Below, piece after piece: positions 1 to 7,777 of a stretch of 64,000 nucleotides of DNA. A model generated the notes under the pieces. The model was given only the letters and a program-made list of their open reading frames with translations. It was not told where the DNA came from and searched no databases. How positions within the stretch are numbered: the stretch's first letter is position 1; the number at the start of each line of letters is the position of its first letter. The translations under genes and the position numbers were made by a program. The stretch comes from JADJPG01 sp964491875 (GTDB taxonomy: Bacteria; Verrucomicrobiota; Verrucomicrobiia; Limisphaerales; JADJPG01), in the NCBI GenBank assembly GCA_964491875.1, contig CAZBIC010000015.1, positions 1 to 64,000 on the forward strand. The letters are read 5' to 3'.

Positions 1-296
1 GCAACCGCTGCCTTGAAGCCGACGCCGTTGATCTCGAGCTTCCTCACGAAACCCTCGCTCACGCCCTTGACCATGTTATTGATCAACGCACGGCTCAATC
101 CGTGCAACGCACGTGATTGAGCGTCTTCGCCCGCCCGGCTGACGTTGATGGTGGTGCCTTCGACCTTAGCGGAAGTGCGGGATGGAAGCGCCCAGTTCAA
201 CTTGCCCTTGGGGCCTTCCACCAGAACGTTCTGGCCCTTCACTTCGACCTTCACCTTCGCGGGAATCGCGATGGGCTGTTTTCCAATACGTGACAT
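1..296 (-). CDS. rplF: 50S ribosomal protein L6, N-terminal part (cut by window edge)
   Basis: Reading from the ATG at 296 down to base 1 gives about 98 residues beginning MSRIGKQPIAIPAKVKVEVK, the typical L6 N-terminus, followed by the segment around LHGLSRALINNMVKGVSEGF that is diagnostic of the first L6 domain. L6 binds 23S rRNA near the factor-binding site of the large subunit. The second half lies beyond the left edge of the window. The gene follows rpsH by 24 nt in the same direction, as in the spc operon of most bacteria. Confidence 0.95.
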   Translation of the reverse strand, partial: MSRIGKQPIAIPAKVKVEVKGQNVLVEGPKGKLNWALPSRTSAKVEGTTINVSRAGEDAQSRALHGLSRALINNMVKGVSEGFVRKLEINGVGFKAAV

Positions 297-320
297 AGCG
301 TCGTAAATTCGTTGAAAGGT

Positions 321-707
321 TTACCAGACGTAGCAAAGCAGCTCGCCACCCAGATTGTTCTTGCGAGCCTGAGTGCCGCTCATGACGCCTTGCGAGGTGG
401 AGACGATGGCCGTGCCGAGACCGCCGCGGACGCGGGGGATTTCGGTGGCGCCCACATAACGACGAAGACCAGGGCTGCTGACCCGCTTAAGTCCCTCGAT
501 CACGCCCTTCTTGCCTTGGTACTTGAGCTGGATCTTCAGCTTCTTGATCGTCTTGCCGTCCACGCTCACGTCGCCAACGTAGCCTTCCTTTTTGAGGATG
601 GCGGCGATGCTTTCCTTGACTTTGGAATGCGGCAATTCGATGGCCGGCAGCAACGCACGGTGTGCATTGCGAATCCGGGTCAACATGTCTGAAATCGGGT
701 CCGTCAT
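321..707 (-). CDS. rpsH: 30S ribosomal protein S8
   Basis: The 128-residue product begins MTDPISDMLTRIRNA, the S8 signature start, and ends with the conserved RGGLGTAIVSTSQGVM block followed by GGELLCYVW. The length is normal for S8, which binds the central domain of 16S rRNA and in some bacteria acts as a translational repressor of the spc operon. It lies between rpsN (32 nt upstream) and rplF. No candidate S8-binding mRNA hairpin was identified here. Confidence 0.97.
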   Translation of the reverse strand: MTDPISDMLTRIRNAHRALLPAIELPHSKVKESIAAILKKEGYVGDVSVDGKTIKKLKIQLKYQGKKGVIEGLKRVSSPGLRRYVGATEIPRVRGGLGTAIVSTSQGVMSGTQARKNNLGGELLCYVW

Positions 708-739
708 AGTCGTATCAAATCGTTAACTGTCGCCCGCGC

Positions 740-1009
740 TTACCAGCTGGCTTTGGTGACGCCTGGAATCAAACCGTTTAGCGCGCCTTCACGGAACGTC
801 ATACGAGAGCATCCGAACTTCCGGAGATAGCCATGGCGGCGGCCGCTCATCGAGCAGCGATTCACCACGCGGGTCGGGCTGGCATTCTTCGGAAGCTTTG
901 TCAGGCCCACGTAGTCCTTCTTCTTCTTCAGCTCAGCGCGCAACGCGGCGTACTTCTTCACCGTGTTCGCTTTTTTCTTATTACGTTCCAACCAGGCTGT
1001 TTTGGCCAT
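740..1009 (-). CDS. rpsN: 30S ribosomal protein S14, long zinc-independent form
   Basis: The 89-residue product begins MAKTAWLERNKKKANTVKKY and carries the C-terminal RxxGYLRKFGCSRMTFRE block of S14. The length and the absence of a double CxxC ribbon place it in the zinc-independent (C-minus) class rather than the ~61-residue zinc-binding class. S14 helps assemble the head of the small subunit. The start lies 13 nt downstream of the rplE stop. Confidence 0.96.
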   Translation of the reverse strand: MAKTAWLERNKKKANTVKKYAALRAELKKKKDYVGLTKLPKNASPTRVVNRCSMSGRRHGYLRKFGCSRMTFREGALNGLIPGVTKASW

Positions 1010-1022
1010 AAACTCTTCTCAA

Positions 1023-1571
1023 TTACTTTCCAGTTTCTGAAAACGGCATGCCCATCAACTTCAACAAGTCAAAGGCTTCATCATCCGTCGGGGCGGAGGT
1101 CACAATCGTGATGTCCATGCCCTGCTGCCGCTTGATTTTCTCCAGTTCGATTTCCGGAAACACGGTCTGATCTGGAATGCCGAACGTGTAGTTGCCGCGA
1201 CCGTCAAAACGGCGGGGCGAGATACCACGGAAATCACGAATACGAGGAAGCGTCGCCGCCACCAGGCGGTCAAAGAACTCATACATCGCCTCGCGACGCA
1301 GCGTGACGCGGCAGCCGATCGGCATGTTTTCGCGCAGCTTGAAATTCGCGATGCTCTTGCGCGACTTGCTGATGGCCGGCTTGCGACCAGTGATGGCCGC
1401 CAGATCCTTCGCCGCATCGTCAATGGCACCCTTTTCCAAGGAAGCGCTCACGCCCATGTTGACCACGATCTTCTCCAGTCGCGGAATCTGATGAACGTTC
1501 GTATAGCCGCGCTTTTGTTTCAACGCCGGCGCGACCTCATTGACGTACTTCTCGTAGAGTCTCGGTTTCAT
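1023..1571 (-). CDS. rplE: 50S ribosomal protein L5
   Basis: The 182-residue product starts MKPRLYEKYVNEVAPALKQK and contains the L5 blocks VVNMGVS, ITGRKPAISKSRKSIANFKLRE and FRGISPRRFDGRGNYTFGI. L5 binds 5S rRNA and contacts the P-site tRNA. The length matches the family. It is followed closely by rpsN and preceded by rplX with a 60-nt gap, the widest spacing in this operon. Confidence 0.97.
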   Translation of the reverse strand: MKPRLYEKYVNEVAPALKQKRGYTNVHQIPRLEKIVVNMGVSASLEKGAIDDAAKDLAAITGRKPAISKSRKSIANFKLRENMPIGCRVTLRREAMYEFFDRLVAATLPRIRDFRGISPRRFDGRGNYTFGIPDQTVFPEIELEKIKRQQGMDITIVTSAPTDDEAFDLLKLMGMPFSETGK

Positions 1572-1631
1572 TTTGTTCTGGTCTCGGATTTTGCCGGGAC
1601 GCTTGGCTCAACTCTTAAATCGTTAACGGTT

Positions 1632-1907
1632 TCAGGCTTTCGCGGGTTGCGTTCCACGCTTGCCGGCCTTGGCGTCAAAACGCTCGGCAAGCATCAGGTT
1701 CGAGATATGCACCGAACCTTCACGTTCTACAATGGCACCCTGCGGGTTCGCCTGATTCTTGCGGGTGTGGCGCTTGATCATTTTCACACCCTCGACAATC
1801 GCGCGTTCTTTCGAGCGCAGGACTTCGATGATTTTGCCGCGCTTGCCCTTTTCGGTGCCGGCGATGACGACCACTTCGTCACCCTTCTTCACGTGAAATT
1901 TCTGCAT
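1632..1907 (-). CDS. rplX: 50S ribosomal protein L24
   Basis: The product (91 residues from the ATG at 1907) starts MQKFHVKKGDEVVVIAGTEK, a KOW-type motif characteristic of L24, and has the HTRKNQANPQGAIVEREG block. An in-frame TTG at 1916 would add three residues and overlap the rplN stop, but the ATG gives the normal family N-terminus. A GGAGG (1921-1925, minus strand) lies 13 nt upstream of the ATG and only 4 nt upstream of the TTG, so the start is not fully settled. L24 is an early assembly protein of the 50S subunit. Confidence 0.95.
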   Translation of the reverse strand: MQKFHVKKGDEVVVIAGTEKGKRGKIIEVLRSKERAIVEGVKMIKRHTRKNQANPQGAIVEREGSVHISNLMLAERFDAKAGKRGTQPAKA

Positions 1908-1912
1908 AAGCT

Positions 1913-2278
1913 TCAAATGACCTCCGGGGCCAGCGAAATGATCTTCATGAACTTCTTGTCGCGCAATTCGCGCGCCACAGGACCAAAGATGCGGGTGCCG
2001 CGGGGATTCTGTTCCTTGTCGATGATGACGATCGCATTCGCATCAAAGCGCAGGTAGGAACCGTCGCTACGGCGAATCGGGTGACGGGTGCGAACTATCA
2101 CTGCGTCCACTACTTCGCCTTTCTTGACCGTGCCATCCGGCGCGGCTTCCTTGATGTGAGCCTTGATCACGTCACCTACGTGGGCATACATCTGGTTCTT
2201 TCCGATGACGCCGATCGCCGCGGCGCGCTTGGCACCGGTATTGTCGGCAACATCCAAAATTGAACGGATCTGTAGCAT
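1913..2278 (-). CDS. rplN: 50S ribosomal protein L14
   Basis: The 121-residue product starts MLQIRSILDVADNTGAKRA, the near-invariant L14 N-terminus, and contains GDVIKAHIKEA and the C-terminal RGTRIFGPVARELRDKKFMKIISLAPEVI. L14 sits at the subunit interface and contacts 16S rRNA and several silencing factors. Position and length are canonical, and its stop is almost contiguous with the rplX start. Confidence 0.98.
   Translation of the reverse strand: MLQIRSILDVADNTGAKRAAAIGVIGKNQMYAHVGDVIKAHIKEAAPDGTVKKGEVVDAVIVRTRHPIRRSDGSYLRFDANAIVIIDKEQNPRGTRIFGPVARELRDKKFMKIISLAPEVI
1921..1925 (-). promoter_or_regulatory. Shine-Dalgarno GGAGG for rplX inside the rplN 3' end
   Basis: A perfect GGAGG on the minus strand lies within the last codons of rplN. 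Its spacing is 13 nt to the ATG start of rplX and 4 nt to an alternative TTG. The rplN stop falls between the two, which suggests translational coupling. Confidence 0.6.
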
Positions 2279-2304
2279 AAAATTATTCGGTTAAGCGCCA
2301 GGCA

Positions 2305-2607
2305 TCAGACAGCCGCAGCATCGGGGTTGCGATCCACCACTTCCACCAGGCGCCAGCGCTTGGTCTTGGAAAGGGGACGGCATTCCTGGATTCGCACGCG
2401 ATCGCCCACCTTGGCTTCGCTCTTCTCATCGTGCGCGTAAAATTTATTGTACTGTGTGATGACCTTCTTGAACTCGGGATGCGGGAAACGGCGCTCGACG
2501 CGCACCACGATGGTCTTGGTCATCTTGTTTGAAATGACTTCACCCACGCGTTCCTTCTTATGGCCGCGGACGGGAGCTGTGGCAGTGGCTGTATTCGTGT
2601 CAGACAT
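2305..2607 (-). CDS. rpsQ: 30S ribosomal protein S17
   Basis: The product has 100 residues. The core matches S17: RVGEVISNKMTKTIVVRVER, HPEFKKVITQYNKFYAHDE, and the C-terminal GDRVRIQECRPLSKTKRWRLVEVV. It has a short extra N-terminus (about 15 residues, MSDTNTATATAPVRG...) compared with typical ~85-residue S17, and a short acidic/alanine tail. S17 is a primary 16S-binding protein. It follows rpmC by 10 nt. Confidence 0.96.
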   Translation of the reverse strand: MSDTNTATATAPVRGHKKERVGEVISNKMTKTIVVRVERRFPHPEFKKVITQYNKFYAHDEKSEAKVGDRVRIQECRPLSKTKRWRLVEVVDRNPDAAAV

Positions 2608-2617
2608 AAGAAATCAA

Positions 2618-2815
2618 TCAGGCCGCTTTGTTCCGGAGCTGGCTCATCCGCGTCTCAATCCGCGCGATATCCCGGCGCAGAGAGCGCAGGCGGGCGGGTT
2701 TCTCCAGCTGGCTGCTGGCCTGCTGGAGGCGCAGGTTGAACATCTCCTGACGCAGATCACGGCCCTTGGCCGCAAGCTCAGTCAGCGTCAAATCTTTGAG
2801 TTCCGCAATTTTCAT
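2618..2815 (-). CDS. rpmC: 50S ribosomal protein L29
   Basis: The 65-residue helical product starts MKIAELKDLTLTELAAKGRD and contains EMFNLRLQQASSQLEKPARL and RRDIARIETRM, all typical of L29. L29 sits at the polypeptide exit tunnel and forms part of the docking site for trigger factor and SRP. It lies between rplP and rpsQ as in the S10 operon of most bacteria. Confidence 0.97.
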   Translation of the reverse strand: MKIAELKDLTLTELAAKGRDLRQEMFNLRLQQASSQLEKPARLRSLRRDIARIETRMSQLRNKAA

Positions 2816-2832
2816 AACATTCTCTCCACCGA

Positions 2833-3252
2833 TCAGCCCATCTTGTGACGGGAAATGAACTTCGTCTTGATCGGGAGCTTGGTCGCCGCCAGACGCATCG
2901 ATTCACGCGCCAGCGCTTCCGGCACACCGTCCACTTCAAACAACACGTTCGCCGGACGAATCACCGCCACCCACGATTCGAGAGGACCCTTGCCCTTGCC
3001 CATTCGAGTTTCGAGCGGCTTTTTGGTAAAGCTCTTCTGCGGGAAGATCCGAATCCAGACTTTGCCGCGACGCTTCATGTTGCGGTTAATCGCAACACGA
3101 GCCGCTTCAATTTGCTTCGTATCCAGCCAGCAACGTTCCAGCGACATCAGACCGTACTCACCAAACGCAACCGTGTTACCACGACTGGCCAGACCAGCGC
3201 GGTTACCGCGGTGCATTTTGCGGTACTTAACTCGTGACGGCATCAACGGCAT
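2833..3252 (-). CDS. rplP: 50S ribosomal protein L16
   Basis: The 139-residue product starts MPLMPSRVKYRKMHRGNRAG and contains the L16 blocks GLMSLERCWLDTKQIEAARV, RRGKVWIRIFPQKSFTKKPLETRMGKGKG and ESWVAVIRPANVLFEVDGV. L16 helps position the A-site tRNA near the peptidyl transferase centre. The length is normal. It starts 40 nt downstream of the rpsC stop and lies 17 nt upstream of rpmC. Confidence 0.98.
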   Translation of the reverse strand: MPLMPSRVKYRKMHRGNRAGLASRGNTVAFGEYGLMSLERCWLDTKQIEAARVAINRNMKRRGKVWIRIFPQKSFTKKPLETRMGKGKGPLESWVAVIRPANVLFEVDGVPEALARESMRLAATKLPIKTKFISRHKMG

Positions 3253-3292
3253 ATCAAATTCCTATTGGCTAAAAAGTTCTCGTTGAGTTTTC

Positions 3293-3970
3293 TCAGCTCT
3301 GCACAGCCACCGGCGCCTGGGCTTCAGGAGGCTTGGCCTTCGTCGGCTTGTTCTCACCCTTGCAGATCCAGCACTTGATTCCGAGCTTGCCGTAAACAGT
3401 AAGCGCCTCAGCGAAGCCGTAGTCGATGTTCGCACGGAGAGTGTGCAGCGGCACCCGACCTTCACGGTAGGACTCCACACGCGCCAACTCAGCTCCACCC
3501 AAACGCCCACCGCAGCGGATCTTGATGCCTTCCGCACCGAAATCCATCGCCGTCTGAATCGCCTTCTTCATGGCGCGACGGAAGGAAACCCGGCGCTCCA
3601 GCTGCAGGGCCACGTTTTCAGCCACGAGCTGCGCATCCGTTTCCGGCTGCTTGATCTCGAGGATGTCGACATAGATTTCCTTGCCGGTCAACTTGCTCAA
3701 TTCTTCCTTGAGCTTGTCGATTTCGGAACCCTTGCGACCAATGACCACACCCGGACGAGCCGTGAGGATGGTAATGCGGCAACGAGTCGCGGCGCGCTCG
3801 ATCAAAATCTTGGGAACACTGGCCGACTCGAGCTTCTTCTTCAGAATCTCGCGGATCTTGCGATCCTCGGCGAGAAGCTTGCCGAAATCTTTCTTGTCGG
3901 AGTACCACTTGGAACGCCAGTCACGGTTGACGGCGATACGAAGGCCAATTGGATTAGTCTTTTGACCCAT
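3293..3970 (-). CDS. rpsC: 30S ribosomal protein S3
   Basis: The 225-residue product starts MGQKTNPIGLRIAVNRDWRS, has the KH-domain GxxG loop in VVIGRKGSEIDKLK (around residues 75-85) and the C-terminal domain blocks VSFRRAMKKAIQTAMDFGAEGIKI and GRLGGAELARVE. The last ~20 residues form a Lys/Pro/Ala-rich tail. S3 lies at the mRNA entry channel and contributes to helicase activity. It is 7 nt downstream of rplV. Confidence 0.98.
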   Translation of the reverse strand: MGQKTNPIGLRIAVNRDWRSKWYSDKKDFGKLLAEDRKIREILKKKLESASVPKILIERAATRCRITILTARPGVVIGRKGSEIDKLKEELSKLTGKEIYVDILEIKQPETDAQLVAENVALQLERRVSFRRAMKKAIQTAMDFGAEGIKIRCGGRLGGAELARVESYREGRVPLHTLRANIDYGFAEALTVYGKLGIKCWICKGENKPTKAKPPEAQAPVAVQS

Positions 3971-3977
3971 AGATCAA

Positions 3978-4331
3978 TTAATTATTGCTCTCCTCGTCCT
4001 GGCCATCCGTCAGCACAATTCTGATGTGGCAACCGCGCTTCAGGATCGGACCAGCCGAGCCGCGCGCCTTGGGTTGAAAACGCTTGTAAGTGGTGGCCGC
4101 CCCAGCGACCGCCTCGAGCACGATGAGATTTTCCGCCTTCGCGTTGTTATTGTTCTCCGCGTTGGCGATGGCGCTCTTCAGCGTCTTCGCCACCGCTCGC
4201 GCCGACTTGCGCGGAACAACCGCGAGCACCGCCTGGGCCTGCAACGCAGGCAATCCCTGAATCTGACGGACAACCTCCCGCATCTTCTGCGGAGACATCC
4301 GGAAATTTTTGTAGATGGCTTGAACTCGCAT
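3978..4331 (-). CDS. rplV: 50S ribosomal protein L22
   Basis: The 117-residue product contains the L22 core: YKNFRMSPQKMREVVRQIQG, LPRKSARAVAKTLKSA-like region and the C-terminal beta-hairpin QPKARGSAGPILKRGCHIRI that projects into the exit tunnel. A short acidic/Asn tail follows. L22 binds several 23S domains and lines the tunnel where macrolides act. It is 4 nt downstream of rpsS and 7 nt upstream of rpsC. Confidence 0.97.
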   Translation of the reverse strand: MRVQAIYKNFRMSPQKMREVVRQIQGLPALQAQAVLAVVPRKSARAVAKTLKSAIANAENNNNAKAENLIVLEAVAGAATTYKRFQPKARGSAGPILKRGCHIRIVLTDGQDEESNN

Positions 4332-4335
4332 AAAA

Positions 4336-4617
4336 CTATTTCGCTTCCGCCTTGGCCGTATGAGCGCCGTGTTTCTTGAACGTGCGCGTCAGGGAGAACT
4401 CACCCAGACGATGGCCGACCATATTTTCCGTCACGAACACCGGGTTGAAAACTTTGCCGTTGTGAACCGCAAAGGTCAGACCAACGAAATCAGGCGTAAT
4501 CATCGACCGGCGGGACCACGTCTTGATCGGCGCCTTGGACTTTGTTTCCTTGGCCTTGGCGATCTTGTCCAGCAGGTGGAAATCTACAAACGGACCTTTT
4601 TTAATCGAGCGTCCCAT
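4336..4617 (-). CDS. rpsS: 30S ribosomal protein S19
   Basis: The 93-residue product starts MGRSIKKGPFVDFHLLDKIA, and contains IKTWSRRSMITPDFVGLTFAVHNGKVF and MVGHRLGEFSLTRTFKKH, the conserved S19 sequence. S19 binds the 3' domain of 16S rRNA with S13 in the subunit head. It starts 8 nt downstream of rplB and is followed after 4 nt by rplV. Confidence 0.98.
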   Translation of the reverse strand: MGRSIKKGPFVDFHLLDKIAKAKETKSKAPIKTWSRRSMITPDFVGLTFAVHNGKVFNPVFVTENMVGHRLGEFSLTRTFKKHGAHTAKAEAK

Positions 4618-4625
4618 AGTTCAAA

Positions 4626-5480
4626 TCACTTAAGTTTCATCGGGCGACCGTCGCGGCGAACCAGAATGAAGCGGTTCGAGAACTTCGTGCGGCTTCGGGT
4701 CTTACCACCCTTGGCCACCTTGCCCCACGGCGACATCAACTGCTGCCAGCCGCCGCCAGACTTCGACTTACCGGCACCACCACCGTTCGGATGATCAACC
4801 GGGTTCTTGGAAACACCGCGGTTAATCGGGCGGATACCGCGATGACGGGAACGACCCGCCTTGCCGAGAATCACATTCTCATGCTCGATGTTTCCGACCT
4901 GCCCGATCGTCGCAAAGCAGTTTTCATTGATCTTGCGAATTTCACCCGAGGGCAGGCGAATCTGCGCGTAACCTTGGTCGCGAGACATCAATGTCGCCGC
5001 CGAACCAGCGCTGCGCACCATCTGAGCACCACGACCCGGAAAGATTTCAATGTTGTGAATCGGAAGGCCCACCGGAATCGTTTTCAGCGGGAGTGAGTTT
5101 CCCAAGTTGGGCTCAGCAGCCTCGCCACTCATCACCTTGGCACCCACCTGCAAGCCCACCGGGGCCACAATGTAGCGCTTCTCACCATCCACATACTGAA
5201 GGAGAGCCAGGCGAGCCGAACGACCCGGATCGTATTCGATCGCGGAAACCGTCGCTTCAACCCCGTGCTTGTTGCGCTTGAAATCAACGAGACGCAGCTT
5301 CTGCTTATGACCACCACCGATACCGCGAGCAGTCATGCGCCCGTAATGATTGCGCCCACCGGTTTTCTTGCGGATCGTAACCAGGCTCTTCTCCGGCTTC
5401 GTCTTCGTAATCTCGTCATACGACGCGATCGTTATGTATCGCGTCGAAGGCGTAAGCGGTCTAAATGTCTTAACTGGCAT
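4626..5480 (-). CDS. rplB: 50S ribosomal protein L2
   Basis: The 284-residue product starts MPVKTFRPLTPSTRYITIAS and contains the RNA-binding core (ITARHRGGG-equivalent NHYGRMTARGIGGGHKQ), YDPGRSARLALLQYVDGEKRYI and the C-terminal VDHPNGGGAGKSKSGGGWQQ region, where the third residue of the usual HPHGGG is Asn. L2 is required for subunit association and peptidyl transfer. Here it is the first gene of the block. No rplW or other S10-operon gene precedes it within the window. Confidence 0.98.
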   Translation of the reverse strand: MPVKTFRPLTPSTRYITIASYDEITKTKPEKSLVTIRKKTGGRNHYGRMTARGIGGGHKQKLRLVDFKRNKHGVEATVSAIEYDPGRSARLALLQYVDGEKRYIVAPVGLQVGAKVMSGEAAEPNLGNSLPLKTIPVGLPIHNIEIFPGRGAQMVRSAGSAATLMSRDQGYAQIRLPSGEIRKINENCFATIGQVGNIEHENVILGKAGRSRHRGIRPINRGVSKNPVDHPNGGGAGKSKSGGGWQQLMSPWGKVAKGGKTRSRTKFSNRFILVRRDGRPMKLK

Positions 5481-5839
5481 AAAGTCAAAAGCGTTACCAA
5501 GTCACAGCTTGGAGCGGCGCGGCCATCAGTCCTGTTCCCAGTCGGGAAGTCAGTTATCGGTCACACCGATTTGTTATGCTGTCCTTTACCCTGTAGGGGT
5601 AAGGGAGCGCAGAGGTTAGGCAAACAGAATTCAGGGTGCAACAAGTTTTTAGATTTTTTTTACTGGGTGATATCGGAGTAACCAAAACCCGCTCCGCTTC
5701 GACGGTTTTGCATGAAAATCAACGTCAGAAAACCCGCATGATTGCTGGCCGCCCGCCCATTCCGACCCGATCGGTTTCGATTCTTTCCATCGCTCAATCT
5801 TTCCTCGGAGTTCTTCGCTGTGCTGCTATTTTCCTCTGC
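5481..5839. promoter_or_regulatory. Divergent intergenic region, leader of the ribosomal operon and of the GH18 gene
   Basis: These 359 bases separate rplB (minus) from the GH18 gene (plus). They should hold the promoter and 5' leader of the ribosomal block, because no ribosomal gene lies upstream. Two small inverted repeats are visible: ATCGGT-CAC-ACCGAT at 5556-5570 and a stem of about 9 bp (CCTTTACCC paired with GGGTAAGGG, one T-G pair) at 5583-5605. On the plus strand a T-rich run occurs around 5644-5660. I could not assign clear -35/-10 boxes. Confidence 0.4.
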
Positions 5840-7195
5840 ATGCGTGCGTGGATTAAACCCAGTTTTGCGAGCATTTTAGCGTTTGCATTCATCCTGGCCG
5901 CACTAGTGCCTTGCGTTCGTGGAGAACTCTGGAGCACTGCTTATTATGCGGGCTGGATGCAGGGACAACTTCCTGCGTCGCGAGTCGATTTCACCGCGCT
6001 GAGCCACATCATTCACTTTTCCGTCCTCCCAAATCCCAACGGGTCGTTGAACAGCACCGACCACAGCCTTTTCCCTGCGAATAGCGCCGACTTGCTGACC
6101 CGCGCCCACGCCGCCGGACGTAAGGTCCTCATCTCCGTCGGCGGCGCGGACACTCAAGCCGCATTTCAGTCAGCGACCACTCCCACAACCGCGCCGTTCT
6201 TCATCAGCAACCTCGTCCAGTTTGCCAGAGCACGCGGCTACGACGGTATCGATATCGACTGGGAACCACTGGACGCCTCCGACGCACCACAATTCACCAA
6301 CTTCGTTCGCTCGCTTCGTTCTGCCTTGAACAGTATCCAGCCGCGCCCGCTCCTCACCGCCGCCACCGCGTCCCAACCCGCCCTCTTCGCGCCTCTGAAG
6401 GATCAGTTCGACCAAATAAATCTCATGACCTACGACCTCTCCGGTCCATGGCCAGGCTGGATCACCTGGTTCAATGCCCCGATTTACAGCGGAAACACGC
6501 GATTTCAGAGCACCGGAGGGTTGGTTCCTTCCGCCGACGGAATGGTGAACGACTTCATCGCCGCCGGTGTGCCTCCAGCGAAGTTGGGCGTCGGCATTGC
6601 GTTCTACGGCGTAGTCTGGAGCGCCGGGACAGGCACAACCACCGGCGGCGCAGCCCAACCGCGGCAATCCTGGACCACAGCGCCATCCACCACGGCAATT
6701 CCGTTCGACACGATCATGTCGTCCTACTTCCAACCACAGCGTTACCGTTGGGACGCCGCAGCGCAGGCGGCGTATCTCACCATTGATGAAGCTGGCTCCG
6801 CGAATGACAAATTCATCTCCTTCGACGACGTCCGGGCGTGCCAATCAAAAGTCAGTTACGCGCGCAACCGCGGTCTCGGTGGCGTGATGATTTGGGAACT
6901 CGGCACTGGCTATCGCAACACGCAACCCGAAGGTCAGCGCGACCCACTGCTCCAAGCCATCAAACAGGCCCTCGCCCCAACCCGCCTGAATCCGCTGACT
7001 GTCACCAACGATCAAGTCAGCCTGAGCTTCACCAGCATGCCGCTCGCGCAATACCGCGTGCAGTGGACCACCAACGCTCTCGCCACCAACTGGTCGTCAC
7101 TGCCCGGCACGCTTTCCAGCACGGGAGGCATCATTCAACTCCACGACCGCATCACTCCCCTACCCCGTTTCTATCGCGTAAAGACGCCGCCGTAA
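5840..7195 (+). CDS. Secreted glycoside hydrolase family 18 (chitinase-like) protein
   Basis: The start at 5840 gives 451 residues beginning with a signal peptide (MRAWIKPSFASILAFAFIL... cleavage near VRG-ELW). Reading further upstream is possible but would bury the signal peptide. The GH18 catalytic motif DxxDxDxE is intact in YDGIDIDWEP, with D135, D138, D140 and the proton donor E142. Other GH18 features are TAYYAGW near the N-terminus, LISVGG, NLMTYDLSG and GVMIWELGTGY. The last ~65 residues form a beta-rich domain (YRVQWTTNAL..W..L.., ending RFYRVKTPP) often seen at the C-terminus of secreted Verrucomicrobial proteins. The substrate is inferred to be chitin or a related beta-1,4-GlcNAc glycan. 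No chitin-binding domain was recognised. It stands alone, divergent from rplB. Confidence 0.9.
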   Translation: MRAWIKPSFASILAFAFILAALVPCVRGELWSTAYYAGWMQGQLPASRVDFTALSHIIHFSVLPNPNGSLNSTDHSLFPANSADLLTRAHAAGRKVLISVGGADTQAAFQSATTPTTAPFFISNLVQFARARGYDGIDIDWEPLDASDAPQFTNFVRSLRSALNSIQPRPLLTAATASQPALFAPLKDQFDQINLMTYDLSGPWPGWITWFNAPIYSGNTRFQSTGGLVPSADGMVNDFIAAGVPPAKLGVGIAFYGVVWSAGTGTTTGGAAQPRQSWTTAPSTTAIPFDTIMSSYFQPQRYRWDAAAQAAYLTIDEAGSANDKFISFDDVRACQSKVSYARNRGLGGVMIWELGTGYRNTQPEGQRDPLLQAIKQALAPTRLNPLTVTNDQVSLSFTSMPLAQYRVQWTTNALATNWSSLPGTLSSTGGIIQLHDRITPLPRFYRVKTPP

Positions 7196-7245
7196 GCCGC
7201 GGATAATTCTCCCACCAGCACGACCGCCTCGTTACGTTCCCAGCC

Positions 7246-7698
7246 ATGCGCGCTGTCATCCAACGTGTCTCTTCCGCCTCCGTTACTATTTCAGGCGTGG
7301 TCAAATCCTCCATCGGCTCGGGACTTCTCGTCCTGCTGGGCATTGAGAAAGACGATGGCGCGGACGACATCGAATGGCTCTGCGGCAAACTCGTTCGGCT
7401 CCGCGTCTTCAACGACGAACAGGGCGTGATGAATCGTTCCGTGCAGGAAAGCGGTGGAGACATTCTCGTCGTCAGCCAGTTCACGCTCTACGCCAGCACG
7501 AAGAAGGGCAATCGCCCGTCTTACATCCGCGCTGCGCGACCGGAGACCGCGATTCCGCTCTACGAAATGTTCCTCAACAAACTCGCCGCCGAACTCGGCA
7601 AGCCCGTTCCCTCCGGTGAATTCGGCGCCGACATGCAGGTCGCACTCGTGAACGACGGCCCTGTGACCATCCTCATCGACACCAAGGCGCGGGAGTAG
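7246..7698 (+). CDS. dtd: D-aminoacyl-tRNA deacylase
   Basis: The 150-residue product starts MRAVIQRVSSASVTISGVV and carries both active-site motifs of the DTD family: SQFTLYA (residues ~80-86) and the C-terminal NDGPVTILID, whose Gly-Pro dipeptide enforces chirality. The enzyme hydrolyses D-aminoacyl-tRNA and glycyl-tRNA(Ala) in the cytoplasm. The length is standard. It starts 50 nt downstream of the GH18 gene and ends 79 nt before the M28 gene start. No operon-specific partner is evident. Confidence 0.97.
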   Translation: MRAVIQRVSSASVTISGVVKSSIGSGLLVLLGIEKDDGADDIEWLCGKLVRLRVFNDEQGVMNRSVQESGGDILVVSQFTLYASTKKGNRPSYIRAARPETAIPLYEMFLNKLAAELGKPVPSGEFGADMQVALVNDGPVTILIDTKARE

Positions 7699-7777
7699 GC
7701 GCGTGCTTTTTCATTTCGCCGAATTGCGCACTGCCGCGGCACCGTCCAACATTCGCCCGTTCATCAATCGAGATTTT

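Noticed and set aside
5481..5839. A ribosomal gene hidden upstream of rplB
   Set aside because: No frame in this stretch encodes an L23-, L4- or L3-like sequence.
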